Assembly: GCA_000328365.1 (NCBI GenBank)
Contig: KB306104.1
Location: 607,689-671,688, forward strand
Length of the DNA: 64,000 nt
From: Capitella teleta
Lineage: Eukaryota; Annelida; Polychaeta; Capitellidae
Reading direction: 5' to 3'
Part shown: positions 11,680 to 44,358 of the stretch, one piece after another
How the letters are laid out: each line of letters starts with the position of its first letter
Numbering within the stretch: the stretch's first letter is position 1
Position numbers and translations under genes: made by a program
The notes under the pieces: generated by a model
Told to the model about the DNA's origin: nothing
The model's database searches: none
Seen by the model: only the letters and a program-made list of their open reading frames with translations

Positions 11680-12240
11680 TATATCCCTCATCATAACGTA
11701 TGTTTCGATGCTCGACATAAGCATGATCTGCACAAGAAAGGGTCGAATGCGCATGTGCGATTATTGTTGACCTTGACCCTTTTGTTTACATCGAGACCGA
11801 ATGAACTCACTACGTGAATGAAGTATTCCAGTGAATGCTAGAGATCTAACCGATCACGCTTCTCATCTTTCGGAATATTTAAATCCTATTGACATTGGAA
11901 TGCAGTCTAATCGCCTCTGAGGCAGTGCATTTCTTGATTATGTGACAATTATGCTCAAGGTAGGCGCTTACAGTCTTGGCTTGGCACTTGACAACCGCAC
12001 TATCATAATCATGATACTGACTATCAGACTTTGACTATGACTATCATGACTTAACTATGCCAGTATGTGACTATATACTATTACAGCTAGTGACGGCTGG
12101 TGTTGTAATTAATTTAATAATTAATGATTAAACAGTTGAATAATTATAATCATAATTAATGATCGTAGTCGTGATGTTATTATTAGTTCATATGGCGACA
12201 CTAACTATGTAATGATTAAATCAGCATCGTTGTGTGTTCA
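11680..12240. other. No gene seen
   Basis: Unassigned DNA with degenerate (ctatca)-like repeats near 12000-12060 and AT-rich stretches. Confidence 0.4.
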
Positions 12241-12430
12241 ATATATATATATAATATATATAGTAATATATAATATACCACATTATCGGTAATAGCCGTA
12301 TGTATATAATATATACATATACGGCTATTACCGATGTATATACATACGTACAGTATATACATACGGCTAATAGCCGTATCTATATAATATATACATACGG
12401 CTATTACCGATAATGTATATATATATATAA
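12241..12430. repeat. AT-rich palindrome cluster
   Basis: Several alternating copies and reverse complements of the unit CGGCTATTACCGAT joined by TA-rich linkers. An outer pair of arms of about 28 bases starts at about 12280 and closes at about 12416; at least one smaller hairpin sits inside it. It could form a cruciform. Its origin (foldback element or local duplication) is not resolved. Confidence 0.85.
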
Positions 12431-15400
12431 TTAATTAATGAATTAATGATAGGCCCACAATTATCAGATTAAGCCAAAATAAAATTTGATCGGTAAAGAT
12501 GATTATTAGATGAATTAATTTCATGATCAATATTGCTGTGAAATGAGGCAAATTATTGTAGAACAGGAAACGTTTGCGGTCACGATCGATGCATGCAAAA
12601 TGTTTCTGAGGGATATTTCTTATGTTATGACCCTACACTTGACCGTGCATAATTGGTGCTGCGAATGAAGGCCTGATTGTATCTGATTAATTTTTTTTAG
12701 GCTCTGACGGGATTCAATGCACTTTGTTGGTTTCCTGTCTTTAATTGAAGCCTGTGGAGATAGCAACATCTGCTGAGATGATTCTTCTATGACAGTGTTA
12801 AACTTCCAGTGAAGTAAATTGCTATTATTGAATGACATAATTTTGCATAACAATACACATATTGGTCAGTACATACAGGAACGTTCTTTGCACCTATGGT
12901 ACATGCTATAAAATACGCAGGTATATATTTTTTCCAAGGATCTCAGTTCGTGTAGTTACAGGTGTACAATAAATCATTTACTGAGGTTACCAGTGAGAAA
13001 AGCTTGTCGACAAGAAGATAGAAATATTCAGTAAGATCATTCTTGAATACGATGTACTGCATAAAGCATAATTGTTTGATGAAATAATTGTGAACATGTA
13101 GTGATTATAATTGAAAAAAAGATAAAAAGAGTTAGGTACTCTTGTATTTTTTAAATATTATAAGAATCAGATTTTATGAAGCCAAAATACTGGTAGTCTG
13201 ACATGAGTTCAAAGTTTTCCTTCATTGAACATACATGCATTCTAATTGCATACTCGTATTATTTCAAGAATATTTGGTCTGAACTCAGTGGCGCCGATTC
13301 ACCATGCTATTTTTTCCTTGCACTGATTAATCTAACCTCAACTCTCGAGACTCCTATAATGTATGTATCTGCTGAGGAGGTGAACGGAAGTGAGGCAGAC
13401 CCAAGGACACAAGTTTGGCAAACCCCCGATTGACTAGCATTTATTCCGAGCGTTACATTCTGGAAGTAGGATATCAAAATGAAATCTGAAACCCCTTTCG
13501 ATAAAAATAACTCTCCATTAAATTCAGCAGCTGACATTTGATTGATTAATGCTAGATTGATCAAAAGTTTCTATTAATAGCTCATAGATCAGTGACCTTT
13601 TCTTCTCCCGTTGCATGCACTCAGCCGGAGTGACCTTATTCCCTGCTAAAGCATCTCAAAACGAGGACAACGACATAAATCAATGAAACATGAATAATGC
13701 ACACATAGTCATTAACTCTAACGCTGCTGTGCAACCCGCAAGTACCCAACAGTCTGGCAAGTACTCAACAATATTGATATCTTATAAATGCCTATAACAT
13801 ATAATTTATCAATAATAATTTCCTCACTTGCACATGGAATTAGGATATATTGATACTCTTCTGAAAAGTAAGTGTAACAATTATGTGCGGTTAAATATTT
13901 CAGCAGACATTTTCTCATCAGATATTTCAATTTTCTGGAATATTTCAATTCTAATTTAAAAGGGCTTATGGTGTTGTTAGGTAACACTATATAGTTGCAA
14001 AGTCTTTGCTTGCTCTCATCTTGACAAGACTTGAATGGAGCTGACAGCTGCTGAGTATTTGAATACTCCTCTTGTATGGATGTACCAATGCTTGATTATG
14101 TTTATTCTTTGGTTTAAATTTGGAATCTATTTCTGTTATTAAGCAATTTTTTATTTTGGAAACTTTACCAGGAAAAGCAAACTTCATTCGTTCGATCCCT
14201 CAGTCACCACCCTTATGCACCCAACATCCTTGATTTCATTGATTTCAATGAGCATTGGTAGAAACCCGATTCTTGCTAGTAGCGTGCTACAAGCCTTCGT
14301 GTTAACGTTATTTATAATTTAATTATTTGTATTCGATTGGCGTTAATCACAGCTCATATTGAAGTGATCAATTATATAGAGATTCTTTCTCATCAGTGAA
14401 CGCATGATACTTAAATTGCAATTCATTAATTTACCCACCACGGAACAAATGATGAATACAGAGGTTGTGGATAGCATTGTTTCTTGCAGACTCTGATCCA
14501 TTATTCTTGTTGGCAATCCGTAAATCCCTCTTGACGCTGTTTTCCTAAGGACTAGCCAGTGGTCAGCGGATTATAGGCACTGCTGGACTTAGGGCTGTCA
14601 GGCGATTATGCATGAACTTACAAGTCTGCTTCGTGTGTTCCACTCGTAATGTTAGCTTAACGTCTTCTTGAACGCCAAGAAAACTCGACCACATTTGCTC
14701 TCCATGCGTCACGTTCTCTTTTATTTTGTCAGGCAAACATTAATATCATCACGTATGTCCGAGAGAATTGTTGCAATAATAAGATTCCCGTAGATCTCTA
14801 TTACAAGCAATATTGTGCAGAATTTTGCGAACTCTTCAATGAGAAAAAAAGTTATTGCAGCTCTTGACCAAGTTTTCAGGGTCATAATATTAGTGCTCCA
14901 TAAACTTGGAAGCTATCAATGCAATGAACTATTCCTCGTGTGTTGTTATACGATCATCTGTGACATGGATTGCATCTCTTTGAAGCTCATAAATTTTCGG
15001 TATCATATAATTCATATTCAGCACTCACAGCCGAATATCCCGGTAATATCTAATATATAATATATATACCCCGAATGTCCAGCTGCATTGTGTTATATAT
15101 TGACCAACGCTTTGAACGATGGGACATTCTACGACTGAGAATTCTCCTCTCATCCATTATCAGTTGGGAATTTCCAACTGATAATTGTGATACTGATAAC
15201 AAGCACGTGCTTGTCTATGAAATATTACAAACTCCACTTTTCTATTCCCTCAAAATATTGGAGAATATTTGAGGACGTCATTGATAACCAGGTCAAATCT
15301 TGAGTTATATTCAGACCTTTTTTTTTCTGATTGTGGAAATTTCTTTGTTTGTTTGAGGCTTGGGATTACGCGCGGATTGAGTGGAAGGATTCGACATCGT

Positions 15401-16490
15401 GTGTTTCTTAACTTCGGATTATTACTCGCCTCTTCTAGCTACTCGGTTTCTGTTCGATTATGCAATGTTTGTGAACCAGTTTTCATGGAAATACATGTAT
15501 AATTAAATTATAAGTGTTCTTTTGATGTATTTATCGTCATTTCATCATTGCTACTTGCTGATCAGATCGACCTCAAATGTCGTAGTCAAACATACACAAA
15601 ATTTAATATTTCATTTGGCAAATTTGGCACAAGGTTAATCATTAATGCACCGAGGGCCTTCGGGACGTCATACCCATGACGAGTACTCTGCTATACATCC
15701 CAATGCGGCTTTTGATATCGGCTGTGCTACTTTCTTCTAGGCTGATGTGGGAATTTCACGCTCTTCTCCTTCAATTACGACGTCTTCTTCTCCGTGTACA
15801 CGCATGACTTACGGTTGGCTTAATTAGATCATCTTTATATCCTAAAACATACCTCATATCATGTATAAAAATGTAAACTGAAAGAGAATCATTTTACTTA
15901 TCTCTTTCCGTTGCTTACGTGGCCTTTCCCATCAAAGGTTATGTCCATTACCTTCACGTCGAGGCTTCTTGCTCATGCATCCATGCAGGTCATTGGCCTC
16001 TAGCAGTCTGTGGTCCTGGAACATCACCCAAGATGAATGGCTCCTTTGACGCGTCATCGACTGGCAAAATGGCAAATGCATTGATTGCTTTGATCATCAT
16101 TCAGATTTCATCCGCGGTTTTTATTCACGAATTCTTCGCTGGTGACACGATGCATACAGCTGTTTATTATTGTTGTATCTTTTCCCACATTTGGAATCGG
16201 AGCGCCGTGGTCATGTCTACCAAGCCCCCTCCCCCCCACTTCCTTTTCTTTCTATCACGAAAGTCTTTCTCTTTGTCTGGATCCACCCGACATTACATAA
16301 CAGAGAATGGAATTAGATGCACGAATTGGGATGACTAAACGAGATTAACTGATCTCATAAAACATTCTTGCTCTGTGGGTCTTAGGAATGATGCATATTT
16401 AACCAATTTTCTAATGTAATCAAAACGAGGCTGATTTGTGGTGTAACGTCTGTCTGAATAATTATTGAACTATGGCCCGGATTTGTGTTC
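12431..16490. other. No gene seen
   Basis: About 4 kb of unassigned AT-rich DNA. Frames of 60-139 codons occur (the longest at 15919-16338) but they show no domain, no conserved pattern and no flanking splice logic that I can support. Confidence 0.45.
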
Positions 16491-16599
16491 AGTTCAAAAT
16501 CCGAGTTGTATAATAATTATTGATGTAAGAGCATTAATATAATTACAAGGCTGATCCACTGAACAACTCTGCGTGAAAATTTTGCATATTTGAGTTAAC

Positions 16600-16800
16600 T
16601 TCGACTTTAAGGTATCAAACGTTATCCAAGGGGACGGAAAATGAGTTCGAGTTATAGAACTTTTTGAGTAATGGGAATTCGACATATCGTTACAAAATTC
16701 AATGTACGAGTATAGGGAGAGACTCGGGGATTCAAAATGGCTACGAGTTATAGAGCAATTTGAGTTAGGGTAGTTCGACATATGGAGATTATATTTTATC
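16600..16800. mobile_element. Degraded pogo/Tigger-like terminal sequence
   Basis: Two diverged direct blocks, ttcgagttatagaact... and tacgagttatagagcaa..., each followed by gaattcgacatat or tagttcgacatat. Such 'cgagttatagag' text is common near ends of pogo/Tigger-like elements. No transposase frame is visible and the boundaries are rough. Confidence 0.35.
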
Positions 16801-17542
16801 AATAATGCATGCAATATAATAATAATAATTATTATTACGTTATTATATTTTCCAATTTGAACTTTCTTTTTGATGTTGTTCTACTCAGCAAAAATATGTC
16901 TCATACTGATGGACATGTTTGTAGATTAGTTACCAAATCCCTTGGTAATGCAACCAAATCCATGCATGTACGTGGACTTCCTTCATCACGCAGACTTAAT
17001 AAGTAGACCGAACTGACATTGAAATGAACCTTGCTAAGAAATGTTGGCAATAAATTAAATCATCTTATCTCAATTACTACATTACTACATCAAGGTTTGG
17101 CAATTAATCATTTCACGATTTTTATCGGCCTCAATAACCCCTGATTACCTTCACATCTCTACACAGGATTATCGATACCCTTGCTACGTACATAAATTCT
17201 TGACTAAGTTGAATGGGGCCTGGATGTCTGATGAATGTAATTGCCATTTGCTAATTCCTGTTAGCTTGCTTGCATACGTCATCGACACTCAATATGATCA
17301 AGGAGGGTTGTTAACAATGAACTTGAAGGACTTTTGATATATTATAATATTGGTCCTCTAACTACTCTCACTCTTCAACTGCAATTGTAATTGCACGTTA
17401 CTCGCTATTAACCTTTTTTTTTTTTTTTTTTTTTTTCAGTTGAGGTGTAAATATACCAGTACTTGATTTCCTGAATATGAAAGTTACTTCGGGGCTATGG
17501 ATCATTCGTTATATTTATTTGCAGACAAGAATAAACACACAA

Positions 17543-17582
17543 TGAATACACAGTCATAAATAAATTTATGACTGTGTATTCA
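17543..17582. repeat. Perfect 18-bp hairpin with 4-nt loop
   Basis: Left arm TGAATACACAGTCATAAA at 17543-17560, loop TAAA, right arm the exact reverse complement at 17565-17582. No T run follows and no gene abuts it, so a terminator role is unlikely. It may be a minimal foldback insertion. Confidence 0.9.
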
Positions 17583-18752
17583 GTACGTGTATATTGTCAG
17601 TAGCGAGTGTATACGTGTCAGCACTTGGAGTCACACTGTTATTCGCGTGTACATATACATCGACAGTCACGTGATCTAAATCTTCTACCCCCTGCGGCTC
17701 TTTGATCTCAGCTAAGTTGACTGAGATCAATAGCGATTGAGTTACAACCTCACAGTGAAGAAACGGAGTGGCCATGTAGGCGAACGATATCCATGTTTCG
17801 GGGCACTTCAAGGACACTTTTTCTCTTTTTCGTATAAGAACTTTTGTGATCTATTTATTACACATAATTCTAGTGATTGAGGAATGTTTTGCGGCCACTC
17901 GCCCTTCGGCTAATCGTTAGGTCAACGAGTGCATCGCAGATAAATTCAGTCACTTTAATGGCAATAATTAGGCGAACGATTTCTTATTTTATATTTTCTT
18001 CTATGATAAAGCACTTTCTGTTGTTTGTACTAAAGAACTCAAACATGACGTCACATCAATGTGTTCTGGAATAACCTGATTATTAGAAATAGTTTCAAGT
18101 ATATCTGTGGAGTCGTGATTTTTTTCCTCTTTCTTAAATATGATATAATATGGCAACATATACGGTACTAGTATCTCTTGGTCTCTCATTGGTTGAGGGG
18201 ACCAATGATCGCAAAGAGTGAGTTCCGAATTACGATTGAGAATCACTTTCAAATGTTTATTCTTAGAAGTGAGAGAGGCCCCTCTCCTTTTGTTGCCTTT
18301 CAAAGTTCAGTGACCTTTATGAACCACGTGGGTCTTCCAACTGGAGCGAGGAGCGTGAATTTTGGAATTCTGAGGCATTGAGTGCATGACCTCATGTATC
18401 TGGAATGGGGGATTTGCCGCCGGATTAAACTCCTTTCACTTCACAGATAATCTGTGTATTACAGTATATCAACGCCGTAACTTCGAGTGCTTAAGTTACG
18501 ATGTCTATGTAGATATTTTCTTGTCTAATGATAATATTGACAATGTTGTGAGCTCGATTGCCTTTCGTATCCCAGCCTTGATAATACTATCCTCATAGTC
18601 ATATTATATATTATGATATCGTGCCATTACCTCGCCTGCATGAGGTTCTGGTATCGCACTCAACGGCCTGTATAGTTGTGAATATTCCATTATTGGTAGA
18701 ATTGTGGAAGATCATCTGGTTATTTGATTTGACGGATGACTTTTCTCTTCAG
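17583..18752. other. Presumed 5' flank or first intron of the kinase gene
   Basis: No recognisable coding sequence. The kinase's first coding exon begins after a good acceptor (ttttctcttcag, ending 18752), so at least one 5' noncoding exon probably lies upstream in this stretch or further left; I could not place it. Confidence 0.4.
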
Positions 18753-18775
18753 ATTTCTGCGTTGAAACATTCCTG

Positions 18776-38869
<20,094 letters not shown>

Positions 38870-40078
38870 CTGGATAATTATTAAGAAATTAAGATCTGTT
38901 TAGAAAAAGAAATATGCTGACTTTTTTACTATGTTATAATTATATAAAAATATGTTGTTATTTAACACCTTAAATTTTTTTTTTTTTCAATATCTGCCCA
39001 TTAGTCTGTACCGGTTTTGATTCCCATTGCTTCAGAATAGAACTTGCGTGTTCTGTTTGTTCAGTATTAACTCTCCCCCCATTGCCCACTGTTCTATTTC
39101 GCACGACATCTTGCCATTCTTCTAATCAGCTGTAAATTAACGCTTCCGTTGCACCGTTTGGTGATCATATCCCGCAACCAACAATGGTCCAACCAGCGAC
39201 CAGCGCCCATTTATTCAGATCAATTAACCGCTGACCCTCTAATTATTTCAATATCCCAGCTGGGGACGGCTGTACAACTCGTTTTTGCCTTTTATCTACC
39301 ACTCCCCATTCCAATACATGTATAAATTGTACATGTAAGTACATGTCATAGTCTGTTTCTGTCTTACCGAGGGATCTTTAAAAAGAATTTTGTGATCGTC
39401 AATGTAATTTTAATCATTTAGTGACATTTCTAAAAAAAATCTCAATATTTAAGTCTCTTTTTTTTTTTTTTTTTTTTTTTTTTTCAAATAATAATAAAGT
39501 AAGGTTTCTCTTCCAATTATGAGCATGTATCCGACAGGTGCTGTCTTGTTTGTTGTCATTATTTTAACCAATTTCCCTGTGACGCTGCTGAATATGCAAA
39601 TGTACTAACAATTACGTCGTCATCATTCCGTCCTTTTAAGTTCAAATTTCATTGTTGTCATAACTGTATCATTTTCATTGGCCATATTTTTTGTGACCTT
39701 GCCCATCGTTCTTATTTTTCTTTATCTTTTCCCATTTTAAGCTGTGATACTTTTAGTGAATATGGCTTCAGATTGAAAGATTCCGCACACGTGCTTGTGA
39801 AAGCAAAATTCTATCTTTGATTCTTTGGCCTTCTTTGATGTTTGTGAATAAATTATCGTACAAAACAATGAAAGTTGTCCTGATAAAAGCAACGATTAAA
39901 AATTTCAGGACTAAATTGCATTCTCTAGAACTTTGTTTGATATATGCCAGTACATATTATATTAGTAATACATGTATTACACATAATTATACGTGTACAC
40001 CGCGGCATATGCAACTGAAATATGGTAGCAATGGTAGATGCATGGTGCATAATAATAAATAAATAACTAAATGAATAA
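38870..40078. other. STK33 3' flank; no gene seen
   Basis: Probable STK33 3' UTR. An AATAAA sits at about 39492, just after a T run of about 25 bases (39460-39484), and could be the polyadenylation signal. The rest is AT-rich without coding signal. Confidence 0.45.
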
Positions 40079-40262
40079 ATAAATAAATAAATACTAGTAA
40101 TTCCTTTTTGTATAGCGCAATATCCACTGAAGTGCTCAAAGACGCTGCCCATAAAACCATTCTAAGTCCCAACCTAATAGACTGGAGTCACCCAGGGAAA
40201 TCGAACCCCTTACCCTTGGATTGAATGAAAGTCCAACGCTCTACCACTGAGCCAAACAGGTA
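40079..40262 (-). repeat. tRNA-derived SINE, minus orientation
   Basis: The head on the minus strand has an A box TGGCTCAGTGG (plus 40244-40254) and a B box GGTTCGATTT (plus 40198-40207). The anticodon arm has an 11-base loop, so this is not a working tRNA. The body carries tgagcacttcagtggatattgcgc-like text, and the tail is (TTTA)n at plus 40055-40093. It is unrelated in body to the SINE at 1178-1500, so it is a second family. Confidence 0.8.
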
Positions 40263-40353
40263 AAAGATTGGTTTACCAACTGGTTTTTAAACATGTAATT
40301 GATTTAACCCATTTTCTAGACTTATGATGTCATAACCGGTTTATGGTTCCCCT

Positions 40354-40791
40354 TTAAAGAGGACCTCTGATTGTTTTGAACTAGTAACGGATGATAGAGG
40401 ACGCATTCCAAAAGACAAATACGCCTTTTGACTGACATATATTTAGACAATACGCTTGCTATGGGCTAATTCCTAGATACATCGATTTTGAGAGGTCGAA
40501 AATCTCGCTTTCTTCTCGTGTTCGATTTCATACCGTCGTGACGGCATAAAAGTAATTCTATTGTTAACAATGGGAGCCGTCGAGTGAGCAGATCTTTCAG
40601 CAGTTCTCATAAACGAAATCTCGCACTCATCTCGTTTCAAGCTATTCTGCCTGAACAAGAAATTCGTATTTTAATTTTACTTGAATATCATTCATAGTTG
40701 ACCAAATTCTTCAAAAATGGTCTCTCGTCACTCACAAAAGCCCATAGAATCGATCTAAAAAGGTTCCGAAATGAACAGAGGTCCTCTTTAA
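40354..40791. mobile_element. 438-bp MITE with perfect 16-bp ends
   Basis: Perfect inverted ends TTAAAGAGGACCTCTG (40354-40369) and its reverse complement (40776-40791). The outermost TTAA could itself be the target duplication, as in piggyBac-like elements, or part of the element. No reading frame of note inside. Confidence 0.8.
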
Positions 40792-41295
40792 TATGCTAAC
40801 CGTGTCAGAACTACTATACTTAAAGAATAAAGAAACCAACACTTAAGATTGTGAGCTAGACCGTTTTAGAACAGATTCTGAAAATAACAGACCCGTCAAG
40901 ACTTAGACCCTCTATAATCAACCATGAGGCAAGATAATTGAGTTGCGTCAAAGACGAAGCGCCCAGGTGGAAAAAGCTAAAAGCTGGATAACCATGAAAT
41001 ATGAGAAGATTCTGCACACCGAAAATTATTCAGTTGTTATTATCGGTCTCTTGATTTCCAACAACTAAAAAACTACTAGTGCGAACAAATGAATGTTTTA
41101 TCAGTGTAAAATTTGTAGATTGTGAATGCTGGTATTAATTATTTTCTTTTTATGATATTGAGTACACTTGTATTAAAATTACATTTGTCAATTAAGTCAC
41201 TCGAGTACATATACTAGGCCATTCATTGTGTTTGAGTCTCCTACCATCAACTACGAACACTGTCACTTCTCTCGTTCGTTATTGCTGACACCAGG
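40792..41295. other. No gene seen
   Basis: AT-rich intergenic DNA between the MITE and a hypothetical frame. Confidence 0.45.
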
Positions 41296-41634
41296 TTAAA
41301 ATCTGTATGGATCGATTCCCAGAAGATCGGCCCCACTATATTCGAGTTCATCCCCACTCTGGTTTTCTATATACGCATCCATAAATGGCAATATATAAAC
41401 AGCTGAACTGCCATTGCGCAGATTGCTCAACATACAAAAACCTATGCTGGTGCTGCGAGAAAATATTGCTTCTGCCACCTCTGATGTCACGCTCAGCTCA
41501 TGAATATTTATGAGCTCAAAACTGGACGATGATTCGAAATCTGAGGCATTTTGTAATAGGTTAATGGTAAAACCTAATAATGGTGACGGTACCTGTTTAA
41601 GCATTTGGATTTTTATGGCAACAGCTGAACACAT
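41296..41634 (-). CDS. Hypothetical frame, 112 codons
   Basis: An uninterrupted minus-strand frame starting MCSAVAIKIQM and ending GIDPYRF. The composition (SFELINIHELSVTSEVAEAIF..., LPFMDAYIENQSGDELEYSG) looks more protein-like than most frames in the window, and CTTAAACAG before GTACCG could serve as a splice acceptor for a terminal exon. I recognise no family. It lies 0.33 kb downstream of the SMAP stop codon on the same strand. Chance remains a fair explanation. Confidence 0.22.
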   Translation of the reverse strand: MCSAVAIKIQMLKQVPSPLLGFTINLLQNASDFESSSSFELINIHELSVTSEVAEAIFSRSTSIGFCMLSNLRNGSSAVYILPFMDAYIENQSGDELEYSGADLLGIDPYRF

Positions 41635-41962
41635 CCAAACTCACTCCTCTACATGTACTAAACTATCTAGAGAAATAAAATAATTTACACAGTTTGGATA
41701 TTTGTTTATAAAAGTTGTTGAAAAATACTAAAAATTTATATGAATCAATAGTTTATTACAAGTATGCATAATGCTATAATATGTAGATCAATACAGACAT
41801 CAAATAGAAGATAGTTTTCAATCAAGAGAACTTTACTCATGAGCGAACACATTTAGGACTATAGTATGGAACAGTACACAGAACGTACTTACAAAGTTTT
41901 AAAAACCCACAATATTATGTGACCATCATGACTGCCACAAATAGTTCTGCTGCATGAAAGCA

Positions 41963-42992
<1,030 letters not shown>

Positions 42993-43975
42993 GATGCAAA
43001 ACTTGAAAGGAGGTTTTATAAGGAAATCTTGAAAACACAGTCGGCGATGTCGATTGAGAGCAACGTTTGTCCTCTTTGAAGATTCATAGCGCACTGAGTG
43101 CGTTATGAATAATGTGAATGCCGCTAAAAAATAATCTTGCAGGCTTTGCCAGTCCAATTATCAAACCCCAAACCCGGTACGTAGCATTCGCCTCACAGAA
43201 ACGTACGGCCGGGTACCAGAGCACCAAGAGGCCTTTTTTTACGATGCATCGGCCCCGCCAGATGCTGATCCTGTAAGTTACCCATAATGGGTTCGCCATT
43301 ATTCTTTACATGCAATGCAGATGTCCCGATCTTTTCACGTGCATGAGGATCATTACGAATTGTGAAGAAGGCGTTATGTCAGAAATAAACGATTGCACGG
43401 TGTGTCGATTGCTTCACATGTCCTCAAATTCACCCACGTTCCTCTTTCTTTTATGTTTCTTTTTATGAAGGAAGAGAGGGTGAAGCAGGATTAGTGGCAT
43501 TTTCTTTATTTACCAACAACAATGAAGACAATTTGAGAGGAGAGAAATCTGTTCCAACACGTACGGTCAACATAAAACTGTGTGCTTTTCTTGAAAATCA
43601 ATTTCAGGAGAGGATCGCCACAAAAGAAAATAATTTATGCACAGTCTTTTCGCGAACAATTAAGTAACTAACTACAAAATGAGACATCGCACTTCTCCAT
43701 CAGCCAGACAGCACTAGTTTTGCTTCCATCATCTCGTTTAAATTATGAAGTTTTCAACGATAATAATCAAAAGAACAAGAGGGGAAAAAAAGCACCTTCA
43801 AAATAAAAGAAGAAAAACAACCAAGGAAATAATTTTGTAGAAAATAAAAGAAACAAAACAGAAACTAACAAAAAATTGAAGATTAGAGGGTTTTTTTTCA
43901 TTTGAGACTTTTGACAAAATAATCAAGAGAAATTCAGATCTGAAATTCCCAAAGAAAAAACAAAACAAATGCATG

Positions 43976-44010
<35 letters not shown>

Positions 44011-44358
44011 TAAAAAAAAAAGTAACCAGGCATTTATCTTCAAGAGAGACAATGAGAAAATAATGTTGCAATAAATTGAATAAAGAAAACTTAGTTCAGA
44101 ATTTTGGAATGTCAAGAGAAAGAAAAAAAGGCTTTGTTTTGTGAGATAAATTTGTTCTATTTGTTTGAATCACAAAAAAAAAATTTTTTTTAAATGAAGA
44201 TTTTGCAGAACATAAGTAGAGAGCGGAAGAGGTAACAAAACTAGGGCAGCCACCTTTCTATATATCTCCGAGTGCACAACAGGAAAAAAGACCTCATTCA
44301 CTCACACAATACTACTAGACACATTGTCAGAACAGCCAGTTGTAATGGTAATAAGTAG
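42993..44358. other. SMAP promoter region and macoilin 3' UTR/flank
   Basis: About 1.4 kb between two minus-strand genes. The left part should hold the SMAP 5' UTR and promoter; the right part is very A-rich on the plus strand (a 29-base A run at about 43978-44006) and is likely macoilin 3' UTR. A plus TTTATT (minus AATAAA) at 43506-43511 is a candidate polyadenylation signal. Confidence 0.45.

Noticed and set aside
15919-16338. A 139-codon plus-strand frame
   Set aside because: No ATG at the reported frame start, odd Cys/His/Trp-rich text with no domain and no splice support.
40188-40262. A possible tRNA gene on the minus strand
   Set aside because: A and B boxes are present, but the anticodon arm has an 11-base loop and the sequence continues into a repeat body with a (TTTA)n tail; it is a SINE head.
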